Assembly: GCA_026004415.1 (NCBI GenBank)
Contig: BPJC01000001.1
Location: 124,001 to 188,000, forward strand
Source: Patescibacteria group bacterium
GTDB taxonomy: Bacteria > Patescibacteriota > Microgenomatia > UBA1406 > GWC2-37-13
DNA length: 64,000 nt
Direction: 5' to 3'
Shown here: positions 8,401 through 18,559 of the stretch, piece by piece
Numbering within the stretch: position 1 is the stretch's first letter
How the letters are laid out: every line of letters starts with the position of its first letter
The notes under the pieces: generated by a model
What the model was told of the DNA's origin: nothing
Seen by the model: the letters and a program-made list of their open reading frames with translations, nothing else
Databases searched by the model: none
Made by a program: the position numbers and the translations under genes

Positions 8401-8628
8401 GGTCAGAGATTTGGAGAGATGGAGGTTTGGGCTCTTGAGGCTCACAGAGTTCCTTATACTTTACAAGAAATGTTGACTATCAAGAGCGATGATGTAGTAG
8501 GTAGAATGAAGACCTTTGAAGCAATTTTAAAGGGTTTGGAGATACCAAAGTCCAATGTGCCAGAGTCATTTAAGGTATTGCTGAAAGAGTTGAATTCTTT
8601 AGGGTTAGCAATTGATCCAGTAGAGTAA
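5401..8628 (+). CDS. rpoB: DNA-directed RNA polymerase subunit beta
   Basis: The beta subunit of RNA polymerase, 1,075 aa, near the short end for bacteria because several lineage-specific insertions of larger beta subunits are absent. Conserved blocks are in the usual order: NGIERAVINQLVRAPG, the GPGGIQKERA fork region, CPIRTPEGINIG, GQNVVVAF, GRYGNKGVI, and the C-terminal GGQRFGEMEVWALEAH. There is no Shine-Dalgarno sequence before ATG 5401. It is followed after 1 nt by rpoC and heads the rpoBC-rpsL-rpsG-fusA operon. The rifampicin-binding region carries several non-consensus residues (T399, N412, T417, S419), described in the findings. Confidence 0.98.
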   Translation: MSNSLSSLLKTDSLAEDIFLGKKTDRLDELDLISVQKDSWKKFLEEELFEILKEFFPIEDYTGKRFVLNLESIRFGEVRYPLNLCIRKKLTYDFPVYGTFTLLNKQSGKVRTQEVYLFSLPKMTEKGTFFINGIERAVINQLVRAPGVYFTAEIDRNTGATVYNAEIRPYVGAWIDVTIGKKDFIEMKVNRRRKFFATAFLKLFDGESDREIVSRYFSDIDRSLVEKYLLPTLKKDRVFDKDSAYLELFKKIKPGETPVLENAVEVINNMFFDPRRYSLSAVGRYKLNKKLNLSGVVADDVYTVTKEDFVAVLKYLMRLTVGQGSFDDIDHLSNRRLRRVGELVGMYGIRVGMLRAEREIKERMSLVSNEDKATPSLIVNPKSLSLGINSFFRSSQLSTIVDQTNVLSELDNLRRVTVSGPGGIQKERAAFSIRDVSSSQYSRICPIRTPEGINIGIVTYLALYAKVNDYGFLEAPYYKVVREEVGGKVRAKVSDEVVYMQADDEEGFYIAPGDVEVDEKGYITSDTVVCRYKGDVVEVSVDKVDYIDMSPRQLVGISAALLPFLANNDAGRALMGSHMQCQAVPLIKPRAPYVGTGMESLVSKATGRVVSAVEDGVVEYVDARKVVVRGKSGKVYSYELERFKRTNKDVIFDQKPVVSLGQKVKKNDLLVEGPGTENGNVALGQNVVVAFTSLYGYGYEDGFVISERLIKDDVLTSISSEEFVADVVDTKLGPEELTSDIPHVREESLKNLDKDGLVLIGSEVKEGDILVGKVAPKGEKELTAEERLLRAIFGEKAKDVKDTSLRVPYGKRGTVIDVEVIDSKKDPNELDPNVLKRVVVHTAQLRKITIGDKLAGRYGNKGVITKILPEADMPYLEDGTPVDVILSPASIIGRMNLGQILEAMLGVVAQYEGKRLSIPVFDRLSEDFIKEGLKKAGWPVDGRVVLYDGRTGKPYEKRVLVGIGYIMKLIHMVEDKFHARSIGPYSLITQQPLAGKAQMGGQRFGEMEVWALEAHRVPYTLQEMLTIKSDDVVGRMKTFEAILKGLEIPKSNVPESFKVLLKELNSLGLAIDPVE

Positions 8629-8629
8629 T

Positions 8630-11600
8630 ATGAAAGATTTTGATATTATGAAAATATCTGGTTTAAAGATCTCTCTTGCATCTCCAGATACCATTTTAAA
8701 ATGGTCTTATGGAGAGGTCACCAGACCAGAGACTATAAATTACAGAACTTACAGACCTGAAAAAGAAGGGTTGTTTGATGAGAGAATCTTTGGACCGACA
8801 AAAGATTATGAATGTTACTGCGGCAAGTACAAAAGAATAAAGTACCAGGGGATTATCTGTGACAGATGTGGCGTTGAGGTGACTACATCTGCTGTAAGAA
8901 GAGAAAGAATGGGGCATATCAAGTTGGCGGCTCCTGTTGTTCATATTTGGTACTTTAAAGGAGTTTCATCTCCACTGAGTTTAATTCTTGATGTTTCCTC
9001 GCAGGTTATTGAGCGTGTTATTTACTTTGCTTTGTATCTGGTTACTGAAGTAGATGAAGCTAAGAAGAAAGAAACGGTTGCAAAACTTGAGGAGATGAAA
9101 AAGGTTGAGATTGAAAAATTGGATCAAGAGAAAAAAGAGGTTGAGAAGAAACAGCTTGCTAAGATGGAAAAAGAAAAAGAGGAGATTAAAGCTCGAATTA
9201 AAAACAAAGATCAACAGATGATTGCCTTAAATGAGGTTGAGTTTGAGTACAGAAAAAAGATTAAAAAAGCTATTGACTCTATTGCTAATAGAATTGCTGA
9301 GATGAATGCTTTTTTTGATAGGTTGGTTAAAGTTGTTAAATCAAGTAAAAGATTAACCAGCATTGAAGAGGAAGATTATCTTTATTTAAGAGATAACAAT
9401 CTTGTAGATTTTGCCAAAGTCGGAATGGGTGGTGATGTTATCTATGATATTTTAAAAAGCATTGATCTTAACAAATTGTATGATGATGTTTTAAAACTTC
9501 ATGCGAAGGCAAAAGGTGATAAAAGACAAAAGATTGCCAAAAGATTAAGAGTCATTGAGGGTTTGATAAAGGCAAATATTAAGCCAGAGTGGATGGTGTT
9601 GACTGTTTTGCCTGTTTTACCACCTGGTTTAAGACCAGTGGTTCAATTGCCTGGAGGTAAATTTGCTACTTCAGACTTAAACGATTTCTACAGAAGAGTA
9701 ATTAACAGAAATAATAGATTAAAACAATTGATTGAATTAGGAGCACCTGAGATTATTTTAAGAAACGAGAAAAGAATGTTGCAGGAGTCAGTGGATCAGT
9801 TGATAGACTTAACTAAGGCTCAAGGCAGGCAGACGACTAGAAGAGCTGGCATCAAAGTGCTTAAATCGTTGTCAGATAATTTAAGAGGCAAACGAGGCAG
9901 ATTCAGACAAAATCTTTTGGGTAAAAGAGTCGATTACTCTGGTCGTTCTACAATTATTGGTGGTCCTGAGTTGAAGTTGTATGAATGCGGTATTCCTAAA
10001 GAAATGGCCATAGAGCTTTTTAAACCAAACCTTACTCATGAAATTATAGTTAGGGGTTTGGCCGCAAATATAAAGAGCGCAAAGGCATTTATAGAAGAAA
10101 GACATCCAGAGGTATATGATATTTTGGAGGAGGTTATAAAAGATAGGCCGGTATTGTTAAACAGAGCTCCAACTTTGCATAAACTTTCAATTTTGGCCTT
10201 TTATCCTAAATTAGTTGATCATTTTGCCATAGAGATTCATCCTGCGGTTTGTGCAGGTTATAATGCTGACTTTGATGGCGATGCAATGGGTGTGTTTTTG
10301 CCGTTGTCTGATGAAGCAATAAAAGAGGTTAAAGACAGAATGTTTGTTTATAAGAATCTGCTTAAGCCGTCTGATGGTTCACCAATTGTTGTGCCAAACA
10401 AAGAAATGGCTCTGGGAATTTACTTTATAACATCAATTAGAGTTGAAGATGAGAATAAGCAAGATCAAGATTTGAGAGTTTTTTATTCGATAGATGATCT
10501 TCTTAAAGCCTATGAATTTGACAAAATAGATTTAAGAGAGTTGGTCTTGGTTTTTGTTTCAAAAGATTCCGGCTGGATGAAAACAACTGTTGGTAGAGTG
10601 TTGTTTAACTATATAATTCCATCGGATCTTGGTTTTATAAACAGTGATGTTAAAGCCGCTGATCTAAAAGATTTGGTCAAAAAAGCTATTAAGGTTTTAA
10701 AAGATGAAAAGCGAGTTGTTCAGTTAATCGATGATTTAAAGGTAATTGGTTTTTGGGGTGCTACACAAGCCGCAGGTTTGTCTTTCTCTGTCTTTGATTG
10801 TGTTATTATTCCAGAAAAAGATAGGATAGTTAAAGAAACAGAGCAAAAGGTTAATGAGATTCGAGAAAAATATGAACAAGGTTTGTTGACAGATGAAGAA
10901 AAACAGAGATACTCAAATAATCTCTGGATTCAGACTACAGAGGTTTTGGCAGATAAAACTTGGGATGCATTGGCTGAAGAGAATCCGGTTAAGATGATTA
11001 TTAAGTCAGGAGGAGCTAGAGGTTCTAAAGAACAATTAAAACAGCTGTCTGCAATTAAGGGAATGGTTTATGATCCTTTAGGTAAGATTATTGAAGTGCC
11101 CACAAAATCAAATTATAGGCAAGGTTTGTCTATGATTGAGTATGTTATTGCCGCAAGAGGTGGAAGAAAGGGATTAATTGATACTGCTTTAAAAACAGCT
11201 GACGCTGGTTACTTAACTAGAAGATTGGTTGATGTAGCTCATGATGTTTTAATAAGAGAAGAAGACTGTGGTGTTTCAGAGGGTTTGGTTATTAGGGTAG
11301 ATGATGAAAGATCAGACAGTTTTTACAGAAGAATTCACGGAAGATTTTTATTGAAGCCAGTCGTTGATAAAAACAACAAAACTATTATTTCTGAACATAC
11401 TTTAATCGAGGAAGAAGAACTTGAATTGATCAAAAAACATAACATTAAGCAAGTCGAGGTAAGAAGTCCTTTGTACTGCGCTTCTCAGTATGGTGTTTGT
11501 CAAAAGTGTTATGGTTTGGATATAGCCACAAACGAGTTGGTTGAGATTGGAACACCTGTTGGAGTATTAGCCGCTCAGTCAGTAGGAGAGCCTGGTACTC

Positions 11601-12430
11601 AACTTACAATGAGGGTTAAGCATTTTGGAGGTATTGTTATCTCAGATGTAACTCAAGGTCTGCCAAGAGTTGAAGAGTTATTTGAGATGAGAACGCCAAA
11701 GGTTTTGTCTCCGATTGCAGAGATTGATGGTAAGGTCATAATTCATGAAGATCTTGAAAACAATGTTTATAAAATAAATATTGTTGGTCAAAGAGATGGC
11801 AAAGAAGAGGTTCAGGAAGTTATAATCTCAACAACGCAAAAACTTAAGGTTAAAGATGGTCAGTTGGTAACAGCTGGAACTTCTTTGTCTGAAGGTTATC
11901 TGAGGGTTCAAGATATCTTAAGTATTAGAGGGTTAAGAGCGGCTCAGGTTTATTTGCTTGATGAGGTTCAAAAAGTTTATGAATCCCAAGGTATTTTAAT
12001 TCATGATAAGTATTTTGAGGTTATTATAAGAAAGATGAGTGATAAGATCATTATTGAAGACGAAGGTGACACTAGCTTTATAAAGGGCGAGGTTGTTTCT
12101 AGGGTCAGGTTTGAAGAAGAGAATAAACGAATATTAGTTCAGGGTGGTAAGCCAGCCAGTGGTAAAATCTCAATTTTAGGAGTAACCAGAGCGTCTATTG
12201 TTACAGATTCTTGGCTATCTGCCGCATCATTCCAGGAGACAACCAATGTCTTGAGCGATTCTGCCTTAAAAGGCAAGATTGATTACTTGCTTGGACTTAA
12301 AGAGAATGTTATAATAGGAAGACCTGTTCCTGTAACAAAGGAGTTAGTTAATAATTACTATAAAAGATTTTTAACAAAATATGCCGACAATAAATCAGCT
12401 AATCAGACACGGGAGAGAGAAGAAAATTAA
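8630..12430 (+). CDS. rpoC: DNA-directed RNA polymerase subunit beta'
   Basis: The catalytic beta' subunit, 1,266 aa. Zinc site 1 is C62, C64, C77, C80; the second zinc site is formed by the cysteines of EDCGV and [12 protein letters not shown]. The Mg2+-binding loop is present at residues 545-551 (NADFDGD), the trigger loop carries TQLTMRVKH, and the bridge helix reads [20 protein letters not shown]. After the zinc ribbon, residues of roughly 140-215 form a very charged Lys/Glu-rich coiled coil. The residues right after NADFDGD (AMGVF rather than QMAVH) are unusual. Its 3' end overlaps rpsL by 50 nt. Confidence 0.98.
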   Translation: MKDFDIMKISGLKISLASPDTILKWSYGEVTRPETINYRTYRPEKEGLFDERIFGPTKDYECYCGKYKRIKYQGIICDRCGVEVTTSAVRRERMGHIKLAAPVVHIWYFKGVSSPLSLILDVSSQVIERVIYFALYLVTEVDEAKKKETVAKLEEMKKVEIEKLDQEKKEVEKKQLAKMEKEKEEIKARIKNKDQQMIALNEVEFEYRKKIKKAIDSIANRIAEMNAFFDRLVKVVKSSKRLTSIEEEDYLYLRDNNLVDFAKVGMGGDVIYDILKSIDLNKLYDDVLKLHAKAKGDKRQKIAKRLRVIEGLIKANIKPEWMVLTVLPVLPPGLRPVVQLPGGKFATSDLNDFYRRVINRNNRLKQLIELGAPEIILRNEKRMLQESVDQLIDLTKAQGRQTTRRAGIKVLKSLSDNLRGKRGRFRQNLLGKRVDYSGRSTIIGGPELKLYECGIPKEMAIELFKPNLTHEIIVRGLAANIKSAKAFIEERHPEVYDILEEVIKDRPVLLNRAPTLHKLSILAFYPKLVDHFAIEIHPAVCAGYNADFDGDAMGVFLPLSDEAIKEVKDRMFVYKNLLKPSDGSPIVVPNKEMALGIYFITSIRVEDENKQDQDLRVFYSIDDLLKAYEFDKIDLRELVLVFVSKDSGWMKTTVGRVLFNYIIPSDLGFINSDVKAADLKDLVKKAIKVLKDEKRVVQLIDDLKVIGFWGATQAAGLSFSVFDCVIIPEKDRIVKETEQKVNEIREKYEQGLLTDEEKQRYSNNLWIQTTEVLADKTWDALAEENPVKMIIKSGGARGSKEQLKQLSAIKGMVYDPLGKIIEVPTKSNYRQGLSMIEYVIAARGGRKGLIDTALKTADAGYLTRRLVDVAHDVLIREEDCGVSEGLVIRVDDERSDSFYRRIHGRFLLKPVVDKNNKTIISEHTLIEEEELELIKKHNIKQVEVRSPLYCASQYGVCQKCYGLDIATNELVEIGTPVGVLAAQSVGEPGTQLTMRVKHFGGIVISDVTQGLPRVEELFEMRTPKVLSPIAEIDGKVIIHEDLENNVYKINIVGQRDGKEEVQEVIISTTQKLKVKDGQLVTAGTSLSEGYLRVQDILSIRGLRAAQVYLLDEVQKVYESQGILIHDKYFEVIIRKMSDKIIIEDEGDTSFIKGEVVSRVRFEEENKRILVQGGKPASGKISILGVTRASIVTDSWLSAASFQETTNVLSDSALKGKIDYLLGLKENVIIGRPVPVTKELVNNYYKRFLTKYADNKSANQTREREEN

Positions 12431-12794
12431 AAAATCAAGAGCCGCCGCACTTAAAGTGAAGTTTAATGGAATAAAACGAAGATATGTTAATCTGGAGTCT
12501 CCTTTCAAAAGGGGTGTTTGTTTAGTTGTTCGTACTATGACGCCTAAAAAGCCAAACTCAGCTTTGAGAAAGGTTGCCAGAGTAAAGTTGTCAAACGGCA
12601 TTGAGGTTACTGCCTATATTCCAGGTATTGGACATAATTTAGCAGAACACTCAGTTGTATTGGTAAGAGGCGGTAGAGTTAAAGATTTGCCTGGTGTAAA
12701 GTATCATATTGTAAGGGGTGTTTATGATACAGCAGGTGTTGAAGGTAGAAAAACTTCAAGATCAAAGTATGGAACTAAAAGTTCAAAACAATAA
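12381..12794 (+). CDS. rpsL: 30S ribosomal protein S12
   Basis: Ribosomal protein S12, 137 aa, of the decoding centre. The canonical N terminus [14 protein letters not shown] fixes the start at 12381, which places the first 50 nt inside the 3' end of rpoC in another frame. The streptomycin-region motif [17 protein letters not shown] is intact, as is the [14 protein letters not shown] loop. A moderately longer basic middle segment precedes the conserved core. The strong S12 N terminus makes the overlap real rather than a start-calling artefact. Confidence 0.97.
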   Translation: MPTINQLIRHGREKKIKKSRAAALKVKFNGIKRRYVNLESPFKRGVCLVVRTMTPKKPNSALRKVARVKLSNGIEVTAYIPGIGHNLAEHSVVLVRGGRVKDLPGVKYHIVRGVYDTAGVEGRKTSRSKYGTKSSKQ

Positions 12795-12809
12795 TAATTA
12801 AAATCACTT

Positions 12810-13283
12810 ATGCCAAGAAGGTCTTATAAAAGAATAGAGATTAAACCTGACCCAGTTTATAACAGCAAAACTGTTGCTAAATTAATTAATTATATAATGA
12901 GAGATGGCAAGAAGTCTGTAGCTGAAAAAATAGTCTATACTGCTTTTGAAGAGATTAAGACAAAGAAACTAGATCCTATTGAGATCTTGGAAAAGGCCAT
13001 TGAGAATACAGCTCCAGAAATGGAGGTGAGAGCCAGAAGATTAGGTGGTGCTTCTTATCTTGTTCCTGTGCCTGTGAGACCAACTCGTAAGATATTTTTG
13101 TCTTTAAACTGGATTATTGATTCTGCAAGCAAAAAATCTAACAAACAGTTCAAGACTTTTACAGAAAAATTAGTAGATGAATTATTGCTAGCGGCTAAAG
13201 GTGAAGGTGGTGCAGTGGAAAAAAGACAGGAAGTAGAGAAATTAGTTGAGGCTAATAAAGCTTTTGCTCATCTTCGTTGGTAA
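12810..13283 (+). CDS. rpsG: 30S ribosomal protein S7
   Basis: Ribosomal protein S7, 157 aa, the primary binder of the 3' major domain of 16S rRNA. It starts MPRRSYKRIEIKPDPVYNS and carries the typical AIENTAPEMEVRARRLGGA and PVPVRPTRK segments, and ends with HLRW. It lies 15 bp after rpsL and 20 bp before fusA, the standard str-operon order. No Shine-Dalgarno sequence is evident. The elongation factor gene tuf, often next in this operon, is not in the window. Confidence 0.97.
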   Translation: MPRRSYKRIEIKPDPVYNSKTVAKLINYIMRDGKKSVAEKIVYTAFEEIKTKKLDPIEILEKAIENTAPEMEVRARRLGGASYLVPVPVRPTRKIFLSLNWIIDSASKKSNKQFKTFTEKLVDELLLAAKGEGGAVEKRQEVEKLVEANKAFAHLRW

Positions 13284-13303
13284 TTTTTAATTTATAAAAA
13301 TAT

Positions 13304-15412
13304 ATGAAAAACACAGTAACAACTAAAAATCGTAAGGTTGATTTAGACAAAATCCGAAATATCGGTATTATTGCTCATATTGACGCAGGAAAGACTACAA
13401 CAACAGAAAGAATTTTGTTTTATACAGGCAAGACCTACAAAATTGGTGATATAGACGAGGGTAATACACAAATGGACTGGATGGATCAGGAAAGAGAAAG
13501 AGGTATTACTATTGTTTCAGCTGCTACCACTACCTTTTGGAAGGATGTTCGAATCAATATAATTGATACTCCAGGACATGTAGATTTTACAGCAGAGGTT
13601 GAAAGATCTTTAAGAGTTTTAGACGGCGGCGTAGTTGTTTTTGACGCTGAGGAAGGTGTTCAAAGCCAATCTGAGACAGTTTGGAGACAAGCTGATAAAT
13701 ACAGAGTGCCTAGAGTCTGTTTTATAAATAAAATGGACAAATTAGGAGCTAATTTTGAAGCTACTGTTGAAGAGATTAGGTCAAGATTGGGAGCTAATCC
13801 AGCAGTTATGGTATACCCAATAGGTAAAGAAGATTCTTTTGTTGGTGTTGTTGATTTGCTTGAAAGAAAGGCTTTAATTTGGGATCAAGATGAAAGTGGT
13901 ATTAAATACACAGTTTCAGATGATATTCCAGATGATCTGGAATCTAAAGTTGAAGAGTATAGAGCAAAACTTGTTGAACAGATTGCTGAGACAGACGATG
14001 CATTGCTTGAGAAGTATCTTGAAGGACAGGAGTTAAGTGTAGATGAGTTAAAAAGATCATTAAGACAAGCTGTAATTGATTATAAACTTGTTCCTATCTA
14101 CTGCGGAACTTCACTGAGAAACAAAGGTGTACAACCATTGCTTGATGCAATAGTTGATTATTTGCCATCGCCAGCTGATCTAAAATTTGTTGAAGGAGTT
14201 AATCCTAAAACAGGTGAAAAAGAAAAAAGAGTTTTTTCAGATGAGGAGTCTTTTTCTGCTTTAGCTTTCAAGATTCAGTTAGATCCTCATGTTGGAAAGA
14301 TAACTTTCGTAAGAATTTATTCAGGCACTATTAAATCAGGCAGTTATATCTACAATGTTAATCAAAACATTAAAGAAAGAGTATCAAGATTGCTGTTGAT
14401 GCATGCAAACCAGAGAGAAGAAATTGAGGAGGCTTATGCAGGTGAAATTGTTGTTTTAGTAGGTCCTAAAGACACAAAAACAGGAGATACTTTAGCAGAT
14501 GAGAACAAGCCAATTTTACTTGAGGAGATAACTTTTCCAGATCCTGTAATATCATTGGCAATTGAGCCGGCAACTAAAAGCGATCAGGAGAAACTGTCTT
14601 TAGCTTTGCAGAGACTAGCTGAAGAAGATCCTACTTTCAAGGTTAAAATGGATCATGACACAGGCCAGACAATTATTTCAGGCATGGGTGAGCTTCATCT
14701 TGAAGTATTGGCAGAAAGAATGAGAAGAGAGATGAAGTTGAATGTAAAAACAGGAAAACCTCAAGTAGCTTATAAAGAAACTTTTATTAAAGAATCTGAA
14801 GGTGAAGGCAAATATATTAAACAAACAGGTGGTAGAGGTCAGTATGGGCATTGTTTAATAAGAGTAAGACCACTGGAGCGAGGAGAAGGCTTTAAGTTTG
14901 TAAATGCAATAAAAGGTGGTGTTATTCCAGCTGAGTTTATACCCTCTGTTGAAAAAGGAGTAAAAGAAGCTATGGATAAGGGTATTCTGCTAGGTTATCC
15001 GATAACAGATATTGAGGTTACTTTATATGATGGTTCTTATCATGAGGTTGATTCATCAGATATCGCGTTTAAAATAGCTGGTTCTATGGCTTTGGCAGAA
15101 GCCGCAAAAAAATCTGGCCTTGTTCTTCTAGAACCAATAATGTTAGTTGAGGTAACTGTTCCTGAAGAGTATATGGGTACTGTGATTGGCGATCTTTCCA
15201 GCAAAAGAGGTAAGATTTTAGGTTCAGAAAAAAGAGGCAATGCTGTAATGATTAAGGCGCATGCTCCTTTATCTGAGCTTTCAGGATATGCTACAACCTT
15301 AAGATCATTAACGCAAGGTAGAGGGTTTTTCTACCCAATGTTTTCTCATTACGAGGAAGTTCCTGCCAATATTATTCAGGAAATGAAAAAGCAGAGGGGT
15401 CTAGAAGGTTAG
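13304..15412 (+). CDS. fusA: Elongation factor G
   Basis: The translocation GTPase EF-G, 702 aa, full length. G motifs are present: [13 protein letters not shown] (G1), the RGITI switch I, DTPGH (G3) and NKMDK (G4). Domain II to V landmarks include [14 protein letters not shown] and the C-terminal [21 protein letters not shown]. It ends the str operon. Its last 41 nt overlap the 3' end of truB on the opposite strand, so no dedicated intergenic terminator can exist between them. Confidence 0.98.
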   Translation: MKNTVTTKNRKVDLDKIRNIGIIAHIDAGKTTTTERILFYTGKTYKIGDIDEGNTQMDWMDQERERGITIVSAATTTFWKDVRINIIDTPGHVDFTAEVERSLRVLDGGVVVFDAEEGVQSQSETVWRQADKYRVPRVCFINKMDKLGANFEATVEEIRSRLGANPAVMVYPIGKEDSFVGVVDLLERKALIWDQDESGIKYTVSDDIPDDLESKVEEYRAKLVEQIAETDDALLEKYLEGQELSVDELKRSLRQAVIDYKLVPIYCGTSLRNKGVQPLLDAIVDYLPSPADLKFVEGVNPKTGEKEKRVFSDEESFSALAFKIQLDPHVGKITFVRIYSGTIKSGSYIYNVNQNIKERVSRLLLMHANQREEIEEAYAGEIVVLVGPKDTKTGDTLADENKPILLEEITFPDPVISLAIEPATKSDQEKLSLALQRLAEEDPTFKVKMDHDTGQTIISGMGELHLEVLAERMRREMKLNVKTGKPQVAYKETFIKESEGEGKYIKQTGGRGQYGHCLIRVRPLERGEGFKFVNAIKGGVIPAEFIPSVEKGVKEAMDKGILLGYPITDIEVTLYDGSYHEVDSSDIAFKIAGSMALAEAAKKSGLVLLEPIMLVEVTVPEEYMGTVIGDLSSKRGKILGSEKRGNAVMIKAHAPLSELSGYATTLRSLTQGRGFFYPMFSHYEEVPANIIQEMKKQRGLEG

Positions 15413-16052
15413 ATCTCCAGTTATCTGAGTTTAGATCTTCAAGACTTAAAGCAGATTTTAGACTAAAAGGACCTATCTGTGTTCTTGTCAGATAATATAC
15501 AAAACAGTCATTGTCTAATGATTGCAAAATATCTACACACAATTGTCTGATATAGGTTCCACTGGAGACTTGAAACTGAAAAAATATTAGTGGATGCAGA
15601 TAATTTAGTAGTTTAATATTAAAAACATTAATTTGATTTGTTATAGAAATTGTCTTACCTTCTTGGCCGTATTTATAAAGTCTCTTGCCTTTGTATCTTT
15701 TAGCTGAAAAAATTGGAACGGTTTGAGTAATTTGTCCAATGAAGTTATTAAGTTGTTTTATTATTTCATCTTTGTTTAGTTGTTTTTCTATTCCTTTTGT
15801 GATTTTGCCTTCAATGTCTAATGTTGCTGTTTTATAACCTAATCTGCAACCTGCAATATAAGTTTTGCTAAATGTTTGAAACTGTTTGAATAGTTTAGTA
15901 GAGCTATCAAGCAACAAAATCAGTAGACCGTTGGCAAAAGGGTCAAGAGTTCCGGCATGCCCAACTTTGCCTTTAAATTGAGTCTTTCTTTTAAAAACTC
16001 TAATTACATCGTACGATGACAACCCTGGTGGTTTATTTATAAGCAAGAGCAT
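15372..16052 (-). CDS. truB: tRNA pseudouridine(55) synthase
   Basis: TruB makes pseudouridine 55 in the T-loop of tRNAs. The catalytic aspartate is D37 in [14 protein letters not shown], with the N-terminal [12 protein letters not shown] motif and [11 protein letters not shown] near the C-terminal side of the fold. At 226 aa it is much shorter than the usual roughly 300 aa and lacks the C-terminal PUA-type RNA-binding extension, a reduction common in compact genomes. It converges on and overlaps fusA by 41 nt. The start ATG at 16052 gives the expected N terminus. Confidence 0.95.
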   Translation of the reverse strand: MLLLINKPPGLSSYDVIRVFKRKTQFKGKVGHAGTLDPFANGLLILLLDSSTKLFKQFQTFSKTYIAGCRLGYKTATLDIEGKITKGIEKQLNKDEIIKQLNNFIGQITQTVPIFSAKRYKGKRLYKYGQEGKTISITNQINVFNIKLLNYLHPLIFFQFQVSSGTYIRQLCVDILQSLDNDCFVYYLTRTQIGPFSLKSALSLEDLNSDNWRSNLLDPSAFSFPE

Positions 16053-16257
16053 ATTGTTGAAATAATAAAAATTTATATATAGTTAATTTGTTGCAAATTT
16101 TACACTGTATAGTTTAAAAAGGAAAGTTTTTTGTTACTAAAAGTTTTATTTTTATAGAAAACATTACCTTTAATTAAGATTTTTATAAAAAAAAAGTTAT
16201 ATTTTTAATTGTTTGATTTTTTTTTATAATATAATATATTTGGTTTTGATAAAGATT

Positions 16258-18342
16258 ATGTTTCTTGAAAATCGTCATAAAATATACAGACCGCCTATAG
16301 AAGTTTTGATGGGCATTATTAATGATAAAGACAATGAGAGTTTTTTATCGTCATTACTACCAGGTGTTGATATTTCAAGGATATTAGATCTTCTAAGGTC
16401 TCATAAATTCGGTGATTGGTTGGTAGATTTAAATGATACAGAAAATAGTGACATTTCGGCATTGAAAAATGATATTTTTGGCTTTTTGAATTCTCAAAAT
16501 ACTGAAAATTTAAGTAGTACTACCACCATTTTAGAAAGACTTAAAAAATTGACAGGCTCTGAATTGGACAATTTATTATCTTATATTATTGAATCTTTAA
16601 AGCCTGAAATACCTAAAGCAGAAGATGCTTTTGATATTGTTTATTTAGTTGATGGGAATGTGGTACCTCGCAATGTTTTGATTGAAAATTCATATGACAA
16701 TTTACAGGTTTCAATAAGTAATGTTAAAGAAATTGAAGATAAAGAAGGTAAAGTCAAAGAAGGCCGATTAGAAGTTGAAATTCAAGGACAAAAAAAATCG
16801 ATTGATATTAATTTTTTAGGAGACGATTTCATTTTTAGAAGAGTTGTTAAATTAAAAGACTCTACAATTAAAAGAGAAGATTTAGAGAATCGATATATAC
16901 AATTTCGTAGATTAAAGAATATTTTAAGAAATTTATTTAAAAATCTTAAAAAAGAGTTATTAAATTATAGAGATATTTTGGCTGAGTTAGCAAAAGATGA
17001 AAATGAGAATTTAGATGAATCTCAGATATCTGAGGAGACAAAAAATAAAGTTTTGGATATTATAAGGAAACTATATATAGTAAAGTTAGCAATGATTATA
17101 ATTAACGAGTCTATAATAAATCTTTACGATTATCTTTTTAGAATAGAATATTTTTCAGACCAAAATCAGTTGTTCGGTGATACAGCTTCAGATCAAACTA
17201 GTAAAGGAGTTTTTGAAGAAAGTCTAGAAATATACTCTGAAAGATTTAGTAAACCGAGTTCTTTGAGAAGAATTGAAAGAGTTAATTATGGAGCAGTAGT
17301 AAATGAAAAAGGAAAGGTTGATCCCATAAGTGATACCTTGAGAAAGTATTATGAAAATTTGTTATCATCATTAGATAGACAGGAAAATTATGATAAACCA
17401 GAAGGTTTAGAGCTTCAAGATTCAGATAAAGTAAAAGTGGGACCTGATATGGTTAAGGAAATAATTGCTAAAGTTTTAGGATTACATGAAGTACCTCTGT
17501 TTGAGCAAGATTCGGAACATGGTTGGAATATAGTTATAGATCCAAATAAAAAATCAAATAGCATAACGGTTTCTTATAAGCCCTATTTAAGTGAAAAAAA
17601 CTTGAGGCGTTGTGTTTATATACCTTCAACTTATTCAGGGGAGTTATGGCGTGTTTTTAGGATAATTTGTCATGAGGTTGCCCATGTTTTAAGGTACCGA
17701 AATTTAGATAATTTTATTAAACAGCTTCCTAATCTATTTATTAAGTTTATTCCTGGTCGAAATTCTGACTTTTCTGAAGCAAATTCATTGTTAGCTGAAG
17801 AAAGATTTAATGAAACAGTATTTGGTAGTGATTTAAGGAGAAATCCTACTCCAGCATATATGAAGGCATATGAAAGACTAATCAATGGCCGTGGTACATT
17901 CATTGATGCTGTGTTGGATTATTTTAATATACAGTTAAGATTTGAGCTTAATCAAAGAGGTGTAAGTTCAGAAGAGGATTTTAAAGACTTGGTTAAAAAG
18001 GTCTGGAAAACATCATTTGATAGAGTAGAAAGGTTTTTTCGTTTTTTTAGTTTTGATAGTAATTATAGGTTTACATTTGAAGATCATGTAAGAATAAATT
18101 CTGGTGTATTTTCTTATATTAGATCTGGTTGTTTAACCGAAATAATGAGAAGAAATCCTGGAATTTACGATAGTAGGCTAGGATTGTTTTTTCGTTTACC
18201 TTTGAATCCTGATATATATCATATAACTGAAGCCTTATTAAATTTGGATACAATGGGAGACTTGTCTCAATTAGATTATGATCTTATTGCAAAACTTTAC
18301 CAAGAGTACAGAAACTCTTTGTCAGATTCGGATGCTTCATAG
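16258..18342 (+). CDS. Putative zinc metallopeptidase, DUF1704/MATCAP-like
   Basis: A 694-aa protein starting at ATG 16258; a TTG further upstream would add an implausible extension overlapping the AT-rich promoter, which contains TATAAT at 16225-16230. Residues 472-476 are HEVAH in the context CHEVAHVLRYRN. About 38 residues later comes AEERFNE (E514, E515). This resembles the HEXXXH...EEGLA layout of DUF1704 (tyrosine carboxypeptidase MATCAP) proteins, including the downstream RV-RF...FTFEDHVRINSG region that parallels RVxRG...FTKDxxYLxG. It differs by having HEXXH, one residue shorter. The N-terminal 400 residues are charged, helical and unrecognised. No signal peptide is seen. Substrate is unknown. 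Confidence 0.55.
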   Translation: MFLENRHKIYRPPIEVLMGIINDKDNESFLSSLLPGVDISRILDLLRSHKFGDWLVDLNDTENSDISALKNDIFGFLNSQNTENLSSTTTILERLKKLTGSELDNLLSYIIESLKPEIPKAEDAFDIVYLVDGNVVPRNVLIENSYDNLQVSISNVKEIEDKEGKVKEGRLEVEIQGQKKSIDINFLGDDFIFRRVVKLKDSTIKREDLENRYIQFRRLKNILRNLFKNLKKELLNYRDILAELAKDENENLDESQISEETKNKVLDIIRKLYIVKLAMIIINESIINLYDYLFRIEYFSDQNQLFGDTASDQTSKGVFEESLEIYSERFSKPSSLRRIERVNYGAVVNEKGKVDPISDTLRKYYENLLSSLDRQENYDKPEGLELQDSDKVKVGPDMVKEIIAKVLGLHEVPLFEQDSEHGWNIVIDPNKKSNSITVSYKPYLSEKNLRRCVYIPSTYSGELWRVFRIICHEVAHVLRYRNLDNFIKQLPNLFIKFIPGRNSDFSEANSLLAEERFNETVFGSDLRRNPTPAYMKAYERLINGRGTFIDAVLDYFNIQLRFELNQRGVSSEEDFKDLVKKVWKTSFDRVERFFRFFSFDSNYRFTFEDHVRINSGVFSYIRSGCLTEIMRRNPGIYDSRLGLFFRLPLNPDIYHITEALLNLDTMGDLSQLDYDLIAKLYQEYRNSLSDSDAS

Positions 18343-18440
18343 TTTATTTGAGTATGAAATTTAATTTTATATATAGATTTTAAATATTTATTGTTGAGCT
18401 TAAATGACTTATAACTATATATCTGTTTTTGTAGTTTTTG

Positions 18441-18513
18441 TGCGCCTGGATGGATTCGAACCATCGACTTCCATCTTATAAGGATGGCGCTCTAACCGCT
18501 GAGCTACAGGCGC
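18441..18513 (-). tRNA. tRNA-Ile (anticodon UAU)
   Basis: Read on the minus strand this is a complete 73-nt cloverleaf: acceptor stem GCGCCTG/CAGGCGC with discriminator A, D stem GCTC/GAGC, anticodon stem CCATC/GATGG with loop CTTATAA, and T arm GATGG-TTCGAAT-CCATC. The anticodon is TAT, which reads AUA isoleucine codons. The CCA end is not encoded. Confidence 0.93.
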
Positions 18514-18559
18514 TTTTTAATGTTAATATTATAACAAAATTTAGTTTAATATTTAGATT

